A stretch of 61,777 bases of DNA, from positions 1-61,777 of the forward strand of contig CAZIPT010000003.1 in assembly GCA_964541375.1 (NCBI GenBank). Reading direction: 5' to 3'. Source of the stretch: JBAXEO01 sp964541375 (GTDB lineage Bacteria > Actinomycetota > Coriobacteriia > Anaerosomatales > JAAXUF01). Both the position numbers and the translations under genes were made by a program. The notes beneath the pieces were generated by a model. That model saw only the letters and a list, made by a program, of their open reading frames with translations. It did not search any database and was not told the origin of the DNA. Below are positions 42,092 through 50,970 of the stretch, piece by piece; the first letter of the stretch is position 1, and every line of letters begins with the position of its first letter.

Positions 42092-42672
42092 GAGATCCCC
42101 TCCCCCTCTCGATAGACCGCAATGTCGATTCCGGTGGAACCGTACTTCTTGCGGACCCTGAGTTCGAACCCTGACGGCCACTCGACGGTAGTCCCGCGTG
42201 CGTACTCGTAGACCACCGTTGCGCCGTCTTCAAGCCGTCCTCTTCGCGCAAGTGCCGAGGTCAATCCCTCAATATCGCACCACGCAAGTCTATACGGAGG
42301 GTCGAGGAGAAGCAACGAGAAGCGGGGGCCTGGAAGCACGCCTCTGTCGGCGAGTGAGAGTACGTCACCCTGCACGATGCGCGCCTGTCCCTGGGCTCCA
42401 AGGGAGTCGAGATTCGCCCTCAGGGTGCGCAGGGCCTCGCGGTCGTTGTCCACGAAGGTCGCGCTCACACAGCCCCTAGAGAGCGCCTCGATACCCAGTG
42501 CACCGCTGCCGGCGAACGCGTCTAAGACAGTGCCGCCACCCAGATCAGCTCCAAGCTGCGACGCGAGCGCCGAGAAGAGTGACTCCCGCACCCGGTCGGT
42601 GGTCGGACGGGTGCGGTCGCCCTTGGGCGCCACCAGCGTGCGGCCCCGATAGACGCCCGCGACTACTCTCAC
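42088..42672 (-). CDS. rsmD: 16S rRNA (guanine-966-N2)-methyltransferase RsmD
   Basis: RsmD methylates G966 of 16S rRNA. The 194-residue protein has RVVAGVYRGRTLVAP at the start, RPTTDRVRESLFSAL, the SAM motif VLDAFAGSGALGIEALSRG and the catalytic LLLLDPPYRLAW (DPPY). GTG at 42672 is chosen: it gives the family start and its GTGA overlaps the recG stop, in line with the coupling seen across the locus. An alternative ATG seven codons earlier (42693) lies in recG. Confidence 0.95.
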   Translation of the reverse strand: MRVVAGVYRGRTLVAPKGDRTRPTTDRVRESLFSALASQLGADLGGGTVLDAFAGSGALGIEALSRGCVSATFVDNDREALRTLRANLDSLGAQGQARIVQGDVLSLADRGVLPGPRFSLLLLDPPYRLAWCDIEGLTSALARRGRLEDGATVVYEYARGTTVEWPSGFELRVRKKYGSTGIDIAVYREGEGIS

Positions 42673-44783
42673 CCGCTGCTCACCCACTCCCAAGCTGCGG
42701 CGTACGTGCGCTTTAGCTCCGCCAGCAGCGGTCCGTGCTCGCGAGAGGTCAGGTGAGGGTCGCCTTCGACCAGGATCCCGGCATCGACGCGAGCGAGCTC
42801 GATCAGCTCGCCATCGGTGATGACCGATGCCAGCCGTAGTGCCGGCAGACCGTGCTGCCTGTCGCCCAGGACCTGCCCCTCCCCCCGCAGCCGCAGGTCG
42901 ATCTCGGCGAGTTCGAATCCGTCGTTCGTCCCGACGACGGCTTCCATGCGCTGGCGCACTTCAGCGCTCTTGGCCTCGGCTAGGAGATAGACCTCACCGG
43001 GAACGTCACCGCGCCCGACCCTGCCACGCAGCTGGTGTAGCTGCGCGAGGCCAAATCTCTCGGCATTCTCGATGATCATCACCGAGGCGTTGGGGACGTC
43101 CACTCCGACCTCGATGACGGTGGTGGCGACCAGCACATCGATCTCGCTGCTCCGGAAGTCCCGCATCACGCGGGTCTTCTCGGCTCCCCGCATCCGGCCC
43201 GTCAGTAGCCCCACCCGCAACTCCGAGAAGACCTTGGTGCTCAGCCTTTCGAATTCCCGGGTCGCCGCGCGAGCCTCGGCGGACTCTGACTCGTCCACCA
43301 ACGCGCACACGACGTACCCCTGCTGTCCGTCACGCACCGCCTCACGCAGGCGCTCGTACGCTCCGTCGCGCTCAGACGGCTTCACGAGCGTGGTCTTGAC
43401 GCCAAGGCGATGCCGGGGTCGAGTCCTCAGGTAGGAGGCGGCAAGATCGCCGTACATCGTGAGCGCGAGCGACCGGGGAATCGGGGTGGCCGTCATCACG
43501 AGCAGGTCCGGTGCCGCACCTTTCCCACGCAGCCCAAGCCGCTGGTTCACGCCGAAACGATGCTGCTCGTCAACGAGAACCAGCGTGAGGCGTCTGAACT
43601 CGACCGACTCCTCAAGCAGCGCGTGGGTCCCGAAGATCACTTGCAGGGTACCGTCGCCCAGAAGGCGCAGGAGCTCCCGGCGCTCAGCAGCCGGCGTTGA
43701 GCCGGTCAGGAGCCCCCATCGGATCTGGGCCGCGTCCAGCAAAGGCCCGAGCGCTCCGACGTACTGGTTGGCCAGCACCTCGGTCGGCGCCATCATGGCC
43801 GCCTGCGCGCCGGCGTCAGCCGCAACAGCAAGTGCGTGGGCGGCGACCAGCGTCTTGCCCGTTCCAACGTCACCCAGAAGCATCCGGTTCATGGGATGCG
43901 GGTCATGCATATCGGCGAGAATCTCGGCGGTCGCAGACACCTGGTCGGCTGTGAGTTCGAACGGTACCGCCTCTTGGAGTCGCGCGAGCGCCGGGCCGTC
44001 TACCGGATGCGCGACGCCGGCGTGTTCGCGCGTGAGCGAGTGGCGGCGCAGAGCCATGTACAGCTGTAGCTGCAGGATCTCATCGTAGGCAAGGCGGTGC
44101 CGAGCCTCTTCGGCCTCCTCGATCGTATTCGGGAACTGGATGCGCTTGAGGGCGGCCCCCAAGGGCATCAGACCGCGGCGCCGCCGAAGAGCTGACGGAA
44201 GGTGGTCGGGAACGTCGGCGAAGTCGTCCACGGACGATGCAACAAGACGTCTCAACCAGTTGGTGGAGAGCCCCTCAGACGTGCGGTGCACCGGGATGAT
44301 CCGGGCGGACGCGGCCTCGCCGGCCTCGCCTTCCGGCAACTTCTCGACGAACGGGGCCCTGATCTGCTTAAGGCCGAAGTCCAGTACCACCTTCCCCGAG
44401 AACGCGACCCTGTCTCCCGCCGAGAACCTCTGTTGGATGTAGGGCTGGTTGAACCACACACCGATCAAGACGCCGGTACCGTCCACGATCGAAACCTCGG
44501 TTATGGTCAACCGAGGGCGGGGCTTCTTCACCTTGACTTCGTGAACGCGCCCGACAACAGTCGCGTCAAAACCGGCTTTCACCTCGGCGAGCGAGGCTAT
44601 GTGCGTCAGATCCAGGTACCTGAAGGGATAGTGGCGCACCATGTCGCCTACGGTCTCGACACCCAGTTTGCCCAGCGCTGTCGCGCGCGCCTTGTCCACG
44701 AACCTGGCCTCAGAGACCGGCAGCCTGTGTGCTGCGAGTCTTTCACACCGGGAGTGAGTCGCGTGCGCGGAGACCGCGGGCAT
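42669..44783 (-). CDS. recG: ATP-dependent DNA helicase RecG
   Basis: RecG remodels stalled replication forks and branched DNA. The 704-residue product has an N-terminal wedge/OB domain (TVVGRVHEVKVKKPRPRLTI), helicase domain 1 with MLLGDVGTGKTLVAAHAL (Walker A, near residue 305) and the DEQH box VLVDEQHRFGV. TATPIPRSLALTMYGDL follows, and helicase domain 2 has the TRG-like segment LGDRQHGLPALRL. ATG at 44783 lies ten bases after the degV stop; a TTG at 44822 inside degV is a weaker alternative. Confidence 0.95.
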   Translation of the reverse strand: MPAVSAHATHSRCERLAAHRLPVSEARFVDKARATALGKLGVETVGDMVRHYPFRYLDLTHIASLAEVKAGFDATVVGRVHEVKVKKPRPRLTITEVSIVDGTGVLIGVWFNQPYIQQRFSAGDRVAFSGKVVLDFGLKQIRAPFVEKLPEGEAGEAASARIIPVHRTSEGLSTNWLRRLVASSVDDFADVPDHLPSALRRRRGLMPLGAALKRIQFPNTIEEAEEARHRLAYDEILQLQLYMALRRHSLTREHAGVAHPVDGPALARLQEAVPFELTADQVSATAEILADMHDPHPMNRMLLGDVGTGKTLVAAHALAVAADAGAQAAMMAPTEVLANQYVGALGPLLDAAQIRWGLLTGSTPAAERRELLRLLGDGTLQVIFGTHALLEESVEFRRLTLVLVDEQHRFGVNQRLGLRGKGAAPDLLVMTATPIPRSLALTMYGDLAASYLRTRPRHRLGVKTTLVKPSERDGAYERLREAVRDGQQGYVVCALVDESESAEARAATREFERLSTKVFSELRVGLLTGRMRGAEKTRVMRDFRSSEIDVLVATTVIEVGVDVPNASVMIIENAERFGLAQLHQLRGRVGRGDVPGEVYLLAEAKSAEVRQRMEAVVGTNDGFELAEIDLRLRGEGQVLGDRQHGLPALRLASVITDGELIELARVDAGILVEGDPHLTSREHGPLLAELKRTYAAAWEWVSSG

Positions 44784-44793
44784 CTCGCCGAGC

Positions 44794-45648
44794 CTAGCCG
44801 ATTGGATAGTATGTGACGCCAACGGCGCCGGGACCGGTGTAGACGCCGATCACGGCACCGATGACTCCGTGCGAATCGATCTCCACATCCGCACCGGCCG
44901 CGAGTATCGCCGCCTCGAGTTGCTCCACGTCGTCGGTTCGAGCGGCGTGCAGGAGGGCGATGCGGAGCCGGCCGTTTCTGCGCGAGTCTTCGGCGACGTG
45001 CTCGGCCAAAGCGGCAATGGCCTGAGCGCGCCCCCTGACCTTCTTGAACGGCTCGATTATGCCGTCGGAGTTCACCTCGAGCACCGGCTTGATGTTCAGG
45101 AGAGATGCGGCGAGCCCTGTCGCCTTTCCGGCCCGACCGCCCTTGACCAGGTAGTCGAGAGTGTCGAGCAGAAAGAACAGCCGAGTGTCGACGCCAACCT
45201 CGATAGCTCGCACCTCGATGGCGGCGGCATCCAGTCCGGCCGCACGCGCCTCAGCAGCGGCTTTCACGATCAGACCCGTACCCTGCGAAGCGGTCTTGCC
45301 GTTGACGCTGCGCACCGGCACCGGTGAGGTAGCGGCGGCCAGGTTCGCCGACTCAAACGTGCCCGAGAGCGCCGCCGACAACGTCACGACGACGATTTCT
45401 TCGCAGCCCTCACCACTCAGATCCTCATAAACCCTCGAGAAATCCGCCGGCGAGGGCTGAGATGTCGTCGGGAGATCCCGGGCCGCGGCCAACATGGGGT
45501 AGAACTCGTCGGGTCGCAGGTCGATCCAGTCCGCGAAGTGCCGGTCACCCATGTGGACGGTTAGCGGGACCATCCGAACGTCGAGTTCCGCCAGCTCCTC
45601 CGGACCCAGGTCGCAGGTGCTATCGGTCACGATTCCGACTCGCGGCAT
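44794..45648 (-). CDS. DegV family fatty-acid-binding protein (FakB-like)
   Basis: DegV/FakB proteins hold a fatty acid while FakA phosphorylates it, giving acyl-phosphate for PlsY or PlsX. The 284-residue product has GIVTDSTCDLGPEEL at the start, TSQPSPADFSRVY, the LSGTFESANLAA loop whose Ser/Thr contact the fatty-acid carboxylate, DTLDYLVKGGRAGKA and NIKPVLEVN. ATG at 45648 has GAGGAG upstream. It is 30 bases downstream of fakA, so the two proteins are probably partners. Confidence 0.9.
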   Translation of the reverse strand: MPRVGIVTDSTCDLGPEELAELDVRMVPLTVHMGDRHFADWIDLRPDEFYPMLAAARDLPTTSQPSPADFSRVYEDLSGEGCEEIVVVTLSAALSGTFESANLAAATSPVPVRSVNGKTASQGTGLIVKAAAEARAAGLDAAAIEVRAIEVGVDTRLFFLLDTLDYLVKGGRAGKATGLAASLLNIKPVLEVNSDGIIEPFKKVRGRAQAIAALAEHVAEDSRRNGRLRIALLHAARTDDVEQLEAAILAAGADVEIDSHGVIGAVIGVYTGPGAVGVTYYPIG

Positions 45649-45678
45649 TGAAACTCCTCAGTAGTGATGAGCCGCGGA

Positions 45679-47313
45679 CTATTCCGCAGACATGATGATC
45701 GGGTACAGCGGCTGCTCTCCCCGGTGTGTTTCGATCTCGACCTTGGGATGGCGAGCGCCTATCGTTCGAGCCAGTTCGGCGAGCGATTCGTCATCGTAGC
45801 TCTCGCCCGCGAGAATAGTCAGCGTCTCGAAGCCATCAGCCAACAACAGGTCGGCGAGCCCGGCGGCGACTCGATCGACGTCATCGCCCACGACCTCGAT
45901 CTCGTGATCGCTGATGCCGATCACCTGCCCCGCAAGGATGTCGCCGACCTTGCCCTTCGCGTCCTTGATCGCGGTAGTCACCTCACCAGAACGCACCGTC
46001 CCGGCCGCCTCCGTCATCGCCGCAACGACTGCGTCGAGGTCATCCCCGCCGTCGAAGGCGAGCATCGCCGAGAACGACTGCGGAACCGCGGTGGTGGGAA
46101 CCACGGCCACTGGCTTGGAAGCCACGCCCGCAGCAGCCGTCGCCGCCATGATGATGTTCTTGTTGTTGGGAAGAATGACGACCTTCTCGGCGGGAACCTG
46201 GGTGACGGCATCGGCCAGGTCCTGCGTGGAAGGATTCATGGTCTGGCCACCGCTGACGACGACGTCGACTCCGAGCGACTCCAGGATCGAGGCGATTCCG
46301 GATCCGGCGGCAACTGCCACAAAGCCGATGGGCTTTGCGGGCTCGACGGGCGCCATCTCCCGTCCTGTGCCCGACCGCTCGGCAGCGAGGAGCTCGTCGC
46401 GCGCCTGTGACTGTCGGTGCATGTTGTGAATGTGGACGTCGGAGACTTCGCCCAGAGAGGTCATGTACGTCAGGACTGAGCCCGGCTCGTTGGTGTGCAC
46501 GTGAACCTTGAACTCGCCGTCCGACCCCACCACGAGTTCGCTGCCGCCTACCGAGGCGACGTAGTCATGGACGTTGCTCTCGTCGATGCCGTCCCCGAAG
46601 AGCAGGAACTCGGTGCAATACAAGAACTCGTCGTCGTCCCAGTCGTCAATCGGCTCGACCGAGAGTAGTGGCGCTTCCGCAGAGGAGACATCGGCGATCG
46701 CGACTTCCTGGCCCGTGGCGCTCGCGATGAAACCCTCGATCAGAATCGCGAGGCCGAAGCCTCCGGCGTCAACGACGCCGTTCTCCTTGAGCACGGGGAG
46801 CAGTTCCGGGGTTCGCTTGACCGACTCGAACGCGCTTGCGCTGACCTTCGCGAGCAGGTCGTTCATGCTGAGACCATCGTCGGCGCCCTCACGGGCCGCT
46901 TCGGCTGTGTCGCGCAGGACGGTGAGGATGGTGCCCTCCACGGGCTTGCGCACCGCCTGGAAGGCCACGACCACGGCGCGCTCAAGCGCGTCGGCGACCG
47001 TCTCGGACCCAACCGTTTCAGCGCCGTCGATGCCTTCGCAGACACCTCTCAAGATCTGACTGAGGATGACTCCCGAGTTGCCGCGTGCGCCCATGAGAGA
47101 GCCATGAGTGACAGCTCTGCACACGGCGGCCACGTCCGAATCGCCGGCAAGCTGAGAGACTTCGGAGACGACGACATCCATGGTGAGGGACATGTTGGTG
47201 CCGGTGTCGCCGTCGGGCACGGGAAACACGTTGAGCTTGTTGACCTCGTCTTTGCGCTCCTTGAGCGCATGAGCGGCAGCGGCGATGTGTCTAGCATAGG
47301 GGGCTGTGGGCAC
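45679..47313 (-). CDS. fakA: Fatty acid kinase FakA (DAK2/DegV-associated kinase)
   Basis: FakA is the ATP-dependent kinase that phosphorylates fatty acids bound to FakB/DegV proteins. The 544-residue product has the DAK2 (DhaL) domain first, with NVFPVPDGDTGTNMSLTM near residue 28 supplying metal ligands and GSLMGARGNSGVILSQILRG. A middle domain covers about 205-330 (YCTEFLLFG, KVHVHTNEPG) and a DegV-like C-terminal domain about 345-544. GTG at 47313 has GGAG eight bases upstream. The neighbours degV, Asp23 and the recG group are the usual context. Confidence 0.92.
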   Translation of the reverse strand: MPTAPYARHIAAAAHALKERKDEVNKLNVFPVPDGDTGTNMSLTMDVVVSEVSQLAGDSDVAAVCRAVTHGSLMGARGNSGVILSQILRGVCEGIDGAETVGSETVADALERAVVVAFQAVRKPVEGTILTVLRDTAEAAREGADDGLSMNDLLAKVSASAFESVKRTPELLPVLKENGVVDAGGFGLAILIEGFIASATGQEVAIADVSSAEAPLLSVEPIDDWDDDEFLYCTEFLLFGDGIDESNVHDYVASVGGSELVVGSDGEFKVHVHTNEPGSVLTYMTSLGEVSDVHIHNMHRQSQARDELLAAERSGTGREMAPVEPAKPIGFVAVAAGSGIASILESLGVDVVVSGGQTMNPSTQDLADAVTQVPAEKVVILPNNKNIIMAATAAAGVASKPVAVVPTTAVPQSFSAMLAFDGGDDLDAVVAAMTEAAGTVRSGEVTTAIKDAKGKVGDILAGQVIGISDHEIEVVGDDVDRVAAGLADLLLADGFETLTILAGESYDDESLAELARTIGARHPKVEIETHRGEQPLYPIIMSAE

Positions 47314-47331
47314 GGGGGCTGCTCCGAGTCG

Positions 47332-47682
47332 CTACGGGTTACGGACCTTGACGCCTTGCACGTGGACCTGAACCGACGAGACCTTCACATCAGCCGTGTT
47401 GGCAAGAACGTACTTCACGCGGTTGGCGAGGTTGTGTGACACCTCGGTGATATTGGTGCCGAACTCGATAACGACATAGAGATCGACAATGACTCCCTCG
47501 TCAGCGGTCTGGACTTTGACGCCCTTACGCAGCTTCGCGGCCGGAAGGAGTTGGGCCACACCCTCGCGGAGAGAAGGACTGGCCATGCCTACGATTCCGT
47601 AGCTCTCCAACGCCGCATATCCAGCCAGATCGGCTAGAACATCGTTGGCGACGTTTACCGTGCCGGCTACAGGCTCAGGCAT
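47332..47682 (-). CDS. Asp23/Gls24 family envelope stress protein
   Basis: This is a 116-residue Asp23/Gls24 (YloU-like) protein. It has the family segments VNVANDVLADLAGYAALESYGIVGMA, RKGVKVQTADEGVIVDLYVV and the alternating ending VKYVLANTADVKVSSVQVHV. Relatives sit at the membrane and are encoded before fakA in Gram-positive bacteria; function in lipid metabolism is inferred from linkage. ATG at 47682 is chosen because GAGGAG lies eight bases upstream, while the GTG at 47691 is part of that site. Confidence 0.9.
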   Translation of the reverse strand: MPEPVAGTVNVANDVLADLAGYAALESYGIVGMASPSLREGVAQLLPAAKLRKGVKVQTADEGVIVDLYVVIEFGTNITEVSHNLANRVKYVLANTADVKVSSVQVHVQGVKVRNP

Positions 47683-47687
47683 GGGCC

Positions 47688-47903
47688 TCACTCCTCTGGT
47701 GCGGTTGAAACGGGCAGCTCGTTGAGGTCAGCGAGCAGAACTTCGACTGACACATCGTGCATCGCAGCCACGGCCGACACGGTCTCCATGCCGGAAGCCA
47801 GGCACGACGCACACGCAAGCCCGTGCCTGTCAAACACATCGGCTGCCTCAGGGTAGGCCACCATGATGTCGCGGATCATGCTGTCGCGTGTGATCCCAGC
47901 CAT
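47688..47903 (-). CDS. DUF1858 redox-disulfide domain protein
   Basis: This is a 71-residue single-domain DUF1858 protein (hybrid-cluster-protein-associated disulfide redox domain). It has MIRDIMVAYPEAADVFDRHG and the CxxC motif in LACASCLASGMETV. Such domains are common in strict anaerobes and are fused to or near hybrid-cluster or diguanylate-related proteins; the substrate here is unknown. ATG at 47903 follows GGGGGAG. The longer frame to 48068 crosses the promoter region and is rejected. Confidence 0.88.
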   Translation of the reverse strand: MAGITRDSMIRDIMVAYPEAADVFDRHGLACASCLASGMETVSAVAAMHDVSVEVLLADLNELPVSTAPEE

Positions 47904-47943
47904 GATGGCTCCCCCTCTCAGCGGGCTCAGCGCCGTAGAGCAC

Positions 47944-47949
47944 AGTATA
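47944..47949 (-). promoter_or_regulatory. -10 element for the DUF1858-Asp23-fakA unit
   Basis: Minus-strand TATACT, 41 bases before the DUF1858 start; the -35 region is poor. It is divergent from the rpmB promoter. Confidence 0.45.
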
Positions 47950-47996
47950 GCCGACCTCCACAGACCGACCAGCCGGGCCCCGCGACTCGGCAGCAC

Positions 47997-48026
47997 TTGT
48001 TCGCGCTGGGAAGACCGTGGTAGGAT
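47997..48026 (+). promoter_or_regulatory. Promoter for rpmB
   Basis: TTGTTC (47997-48002) and TAGGAT (48021-48026), spacer 18, on the plus strand, 77 bases before rpmB. Confidence 0.6.
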
Positions 48027-48102
48027 TTCCTTCGTTTTGTGCCCAGAAGAATCACCCGGTCGGTCCAAGCCGGCCTATCAGAACCCATGAGGAGCGTGTG
48101 AA

Positions 48103-48291
48103 ATGTCGCAGGTCTGCGCAGTTTGTGGAAAGCACCCGGTGGCGGGCCGCAACGTCAGCCACTCTCACAGAGTCACCAATCGCGTCTTCAAGCCCAATAT
48201 CCAGAAGGTGACGGCGGTCATCAACGGCCACGTCAAGCAGGTCAAGGTCTGCACCAAGTGTATGAAGGCCGGCAAGGTCACGCGCGTCTAG
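48103..48291 (+). CDS. rpmB: Ribosomal protein L28
   Basis: L28 is a 50S protein. The 62-residue product is a zinc-type L28 with two CxxC pairs, CAVC near the N-terminus and CTKC near the C-terminus. It also has the core GRNVSHSHRVTNRVFKPNIQ. It is monocistronic on the plus strand, with GAGGAG before the ATG, its own promoter and a strong terminator. Divergent placement from the fakA unit is common. Confidence 0.97.
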   Translation: MSQVCAVCGKHPVAGRNVSHSHRVTNRVFKPNIQKVTAVINGHVKQVKVCTKCMKAGKVTRV

Positions 48292-48312
48292 TTCGCACCC
48301 GACAAATCTGCC

Positions 48313-48350
48313 ACGAACGGCCGCCCTCAGGGGCGGCCGTTCGTTTTGTC
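48313..48350 (+). terminator. Strong intrinsic terminator after rpmB, probably bidirectional
   Basis: A perfect 14-bp stem (48313-48326 with 48331-48344), loop TCAG, then TTTGTC. On the minus strand the same stem follows the HD-GYP gene stop by about 50 bases. Confidence 0.88.
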
Positions 48351-48394
48351 GGCCTGGGCGAGGAGTAGGCTCGCGGCGCGGTTCCGGAGCATGC

Positions 48395-50248
48395 CTAGGA
48401 ACGCATCGCGAAGCTTCCTGCCTCGCTGGAGGTCAGCTGGACCAGCGCCTCGACGACTGCCGGGTCGAACTGCGTCCCCGCGTTGCCCGTGAGCTCCTCC
48501 ATCGCCTGCTCCGCGGACATGGCTGCGCGGTAAGGCCGGGTCGACGTCATCGCTACGAACGCGTCGGCAACGGACAAGATCCGGGCGCCCATCGGGATTT
48601 CTTCGCCTATCAGCCCTTGCGCGTAGCCGCTCCCGTCGAAATGCTCGTGATGATGGAAGACAATCGGGATCACGGCTTGCAACGCCGGCGCCTGGCCCAG
48701 GATCTCGGCAGCGATCTGAGGATGCATCTTCAGCATCCCCCACTCCACCGTGGTGAGCGGCCGGTTTGTGACAGCGACCCCGTCGCCCGCAGCCGACATT
48801 CCGATGTCGTGGAGCAGCGCGGCGAGTCGCAGAGAGTGCGCGTCGCCTTCGTCCAGTCCCATGGCCGCGCCAAGTCGACTGGTGATCTCGAGGACGCGTG
48901 CTGTCCCGCCCCGCGTGTACGGGTCGCGAGTTTCCATTGCAAGGGCGAGTGCCTTCAAGGTGTCGAAGAAAAGGTCTTGAGTGACCGTCACGGCGCGAGC
49001 ATTGCGCAGAGAGGTGGCCGTGATGCGGCCAATGGCTTCGAGGGCCCGGACGTGTGACCGCGAGAATCGCGCGTGGAATCTTCGGCTTCCCACGTTCAGC
49101 ACACCCAGAACGCCGTCGTCGTCAGATATCGGGACCGACGCCGCAGAAAGCACGCCGTGTCGACGACTCTGCGGACCCTTGTGATCCAGGTCTTCAACCA
49201 CCAGCGGCCGTCCGCTCGCAAGTACCCACCCCGCGATGCCTTCGCCCTCGGAGACCCGTGTGGCTCCCACCACTTCATCGGGCAACCCGCAGGCGGACGC
49301 GATGCTCATCTTGGAACCGTCCGGGTCCAGAAGCATGACACTGCCGGTCTCAGCGCCGGACAGCTTCAAAGCGTGCTCGAGCGCGGCGATCACAACGGCG
49401 TCAGGATCGATGAGGCGCGAGAGGTTGCCCGCGGTCTCGAGGAGTTGTCGGGCCGAACTCGCTTCCGAACGCGCCACGTGCAGGGCCAGAGATCCGGTCA
49501 GGACCCCGCGCATCGAGGCGAACACGGATTCCATGACTGCCTGGTCGGGGGGTGCGTCGCCGATGAAGTCCACTGCGACGACACCCGATGCCTCTTCGGT
49601 GATCAGCGGAAACGCCCAGCGCCAGCTTGGCGTCCCGGGGTCTTCATGAGCGGCGTCGCCGAGTCGCTCGAAGCGGGCAGTCTCACTGTCGAGCACCTCG
49701 CCGAGAAGTCCTTGGTTCGCCGGGAGCGGTGTGGGGTCCAGGTGCGCGTTTCCCTGGGCGCAGACGAGTCGCAGTGTAGGCGTGCCTACGTCTTCCAGCC
49801 ACAGGTGAGCTGAGACCGAGGATCCCGCGATGCTCGAGTTCTTGAGCAACGCTCCGAGCACCGCGCACGGATCCACGCTCACTGGAACCGTCAAGTCCAG
49901 TCCAGGGACATGGATCGGCTCAGACTCCGTGACGTCGTCCGCCGCCGAAGAGTCGACCTCTAAGGTCTTTGGCGTCTCCGCAGCAACAACTTCGGAATCG
50001 GCGACCGCGTCCTGAGGCGTTACCGGGGTCTCAAACCCCGCACGCATTTCCGCCTCGACCCCGAGCTTGGAGACTGCGCCCCTCGCGTTTCGGCCGAGAG
50101 TCGACATCATCGCTGCCCAAACTGCGAAAGCGCCGGCGACGGCGGCCGCACCGAGCGCGAGGCGCACGTTGAAGGCCGCCGAGACAACGGCGAACACGAG
50201 CGCGAGGCCCGAGAATGCGAGGATGACCCATTGGATCGAGCGCTTCAT
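48395..50248 (-). CDS. Membrane GAF-GAF-HD-GYP-like protein with degraded motif
   Basis: This is a 617-residue membrane protein. Two hydrophobic helices (about 7-25, 29-48) and a linker precede two GAF-like domains (about 128-262 and 270-415) and an HD-GYP-like domain (426-600). The HD pair (480-481), the MxxHP His (509), the triple His (532-534) and Asp562 are present. Three signature residues differ: GG at 447-448 where GH supplies a metal ligand, HDIGM for HDIGK (M484), and GYA (541-543) for GYP. Phosphodiesterase activity on cyclic di-GMP is therefore doubtful. ATG at 50248 has a weak ribosome site. It is downstream of thiN, with an inverted repeat between. Confidence 0.85.
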   Translation of the reverse strand: MKRSIQWVILAFSGLALVFAVVSAAFNVRLALGAAAVAGAFAVWAAMMSTLGRNARGAVSKLGVEAEMRAGFETPVTPQDAVADSEVVAAETPKTLEVDSSAADDVTESEPIHVPGLDLTVPVSVDPCAVLGALLKNSSIAGSSVSAHLWLEDVGTPTLRLVCAQGNAHLDPTPLPANQGLLGEVLDSETARFERLGDAAHEDPGTPSWRWAFPLITEEASGVVAVDFIGDAPPDQAVMESVFASMRGVLTGSLALHVARSEASSARQLLETAGNLSRLIDPDAVVIAALEHALKLSGAETGSVMLLDPDGSKMSIASACGLPDEVVGATRVSEGEGIAGWVLASGRPLVVEDLDHKGPQSRRHGVLSAASVPISDDDGVLGVLNVGSRRFHARFSRSHVRALEAIGRITATSLRNARAVTVTQDLFFDTLKALALAMETRDPYTRGGTARVLEITSRLGAAMGLDEGDAHSLRLAALLHDIGMSAAGDGVAVTNRPLTTVEWGMLKMHPQIAAEILGQAPALQAVIPIVFHHHEHFDGSGYAQGLIGEEIPMGARILSVADAFVAMTSTRPYRAAMSAEQAMEELTGNAGTQFDPAVVEALVQLTSSEAGSFAMRS

Positions 50249-50273
50249 GTCCGTATCATGCCTGCCCTTAGAT

Positions 50274-50298
50274 TGGTCGCAGTATATCTTCGACCAAA
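50274..50298 (-). promoter_or_regulatory. Inverted repeat around a -10 element before the HD-GYP gene
   Basis: TTGGTCG and CGACCAA arms (7 bp, perfect) are separated by 11 bases that contain minus-strand TATACT (50287-50282). Either an operator over a promoter or a thiN terminator hairpin; no T run follows, so the operator reading is slightly preferred. Confidence 0.45.
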
Positions 50299-50301
50299 CT
50301 G

Positions 50302-50970
50302 CTACGTCTCTTGAGCGCGAGCTGGCCCCGCGACCTGCGGCGAAAAGACCAGGACGACGCCACCGGACACGCTGATCTGCGCAACACCGTTCGAGTCCAA
50401 GCGGTTGCTCAGCCCAAGAGTCGATGTGGGAACAAGCTCCTGGTCACTGAGCTCCCACACCACGCCACGGGCTGAGACCATGGCGGGTGCCCCGAAGGAT
50501 GACAGCGAAATCGTCGCGCCGGAACCCGTCAAGACGAGCGATCTGCGTCCCTCCAGGGAAAGCACCCAGACGTCCAAGTCGGGTTCGACCAGGTGGGGCC
50601 GGAGGTCGGAAGCCGCCGACAACGCCCCGAGAACCGCGAGCGTGTGGTCCAGCCTGCCCGAAGCCGCTGCCGTCAGCGTGATGTCCGTCGTGCCCCGCCG
50701 CCGGGCCTCTGCGATGGCTAACTCCAGGTCGGAGACGTCCTTGTCGATAGGGAACGCCTGAATCGGTACGCCGAGTTCGCGAAGTCGGCCCAAGTCCTCG
50801 ACGGGCAGCGAGTCAAAGTCCCCCACTACGAGGTCGGGCCGCACGCCAGCCTCGAGACAGAGCGAACTGCCGCCGTCGACCGCGATGGTCATGTCGTGGC
50901 GAAGCGCAAGATCGGCGAGGAGCTCGACGGTGCCGGGGACAGGCGCAGCGCATACCAGAAGGGCCCTCAT
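50302..50970 (-). CDS. thiN: Thiamine pyrophosphokinase
   Basis: ThiN transfers pyrophosphate from ATP to thiamine, giving the cofactor TPP. The 222-residue product has IAVDGGSSLCLEAGVRPDLVV, VGDFDSLP near residue 50, DKDVSDLELAIAEA and GRLDHTLAVL, which are the catalytic and metal-binding motifs. The C-terminal thiamine-binding beta domain includes LSLEGRRSLVL. ATG at 50970 overlaps the thiT stop by four bases, so uptake and activation of thiamine are coupled. Confidence 0.94.
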   Translation of the reverse strand: MRALLVCAAPVPGTVELLADLALRHDMTIAVDGGSSLCLEAGVRPDLVVGDFDSLPVEDLGRLRELGVPIQAFPIDKDVSDLELAIAEARRRGTTDITLTAAASGRLDHTLAVLGALSAASDLRPHLVEPDLDVWVLSLEGRRSLVLTGSGATISLSSFGAPAMVSARGVVWELSDQELVPTSTLGLSNRLDSNGVAQISVSGGVVLVFSPQVAGPARAQET

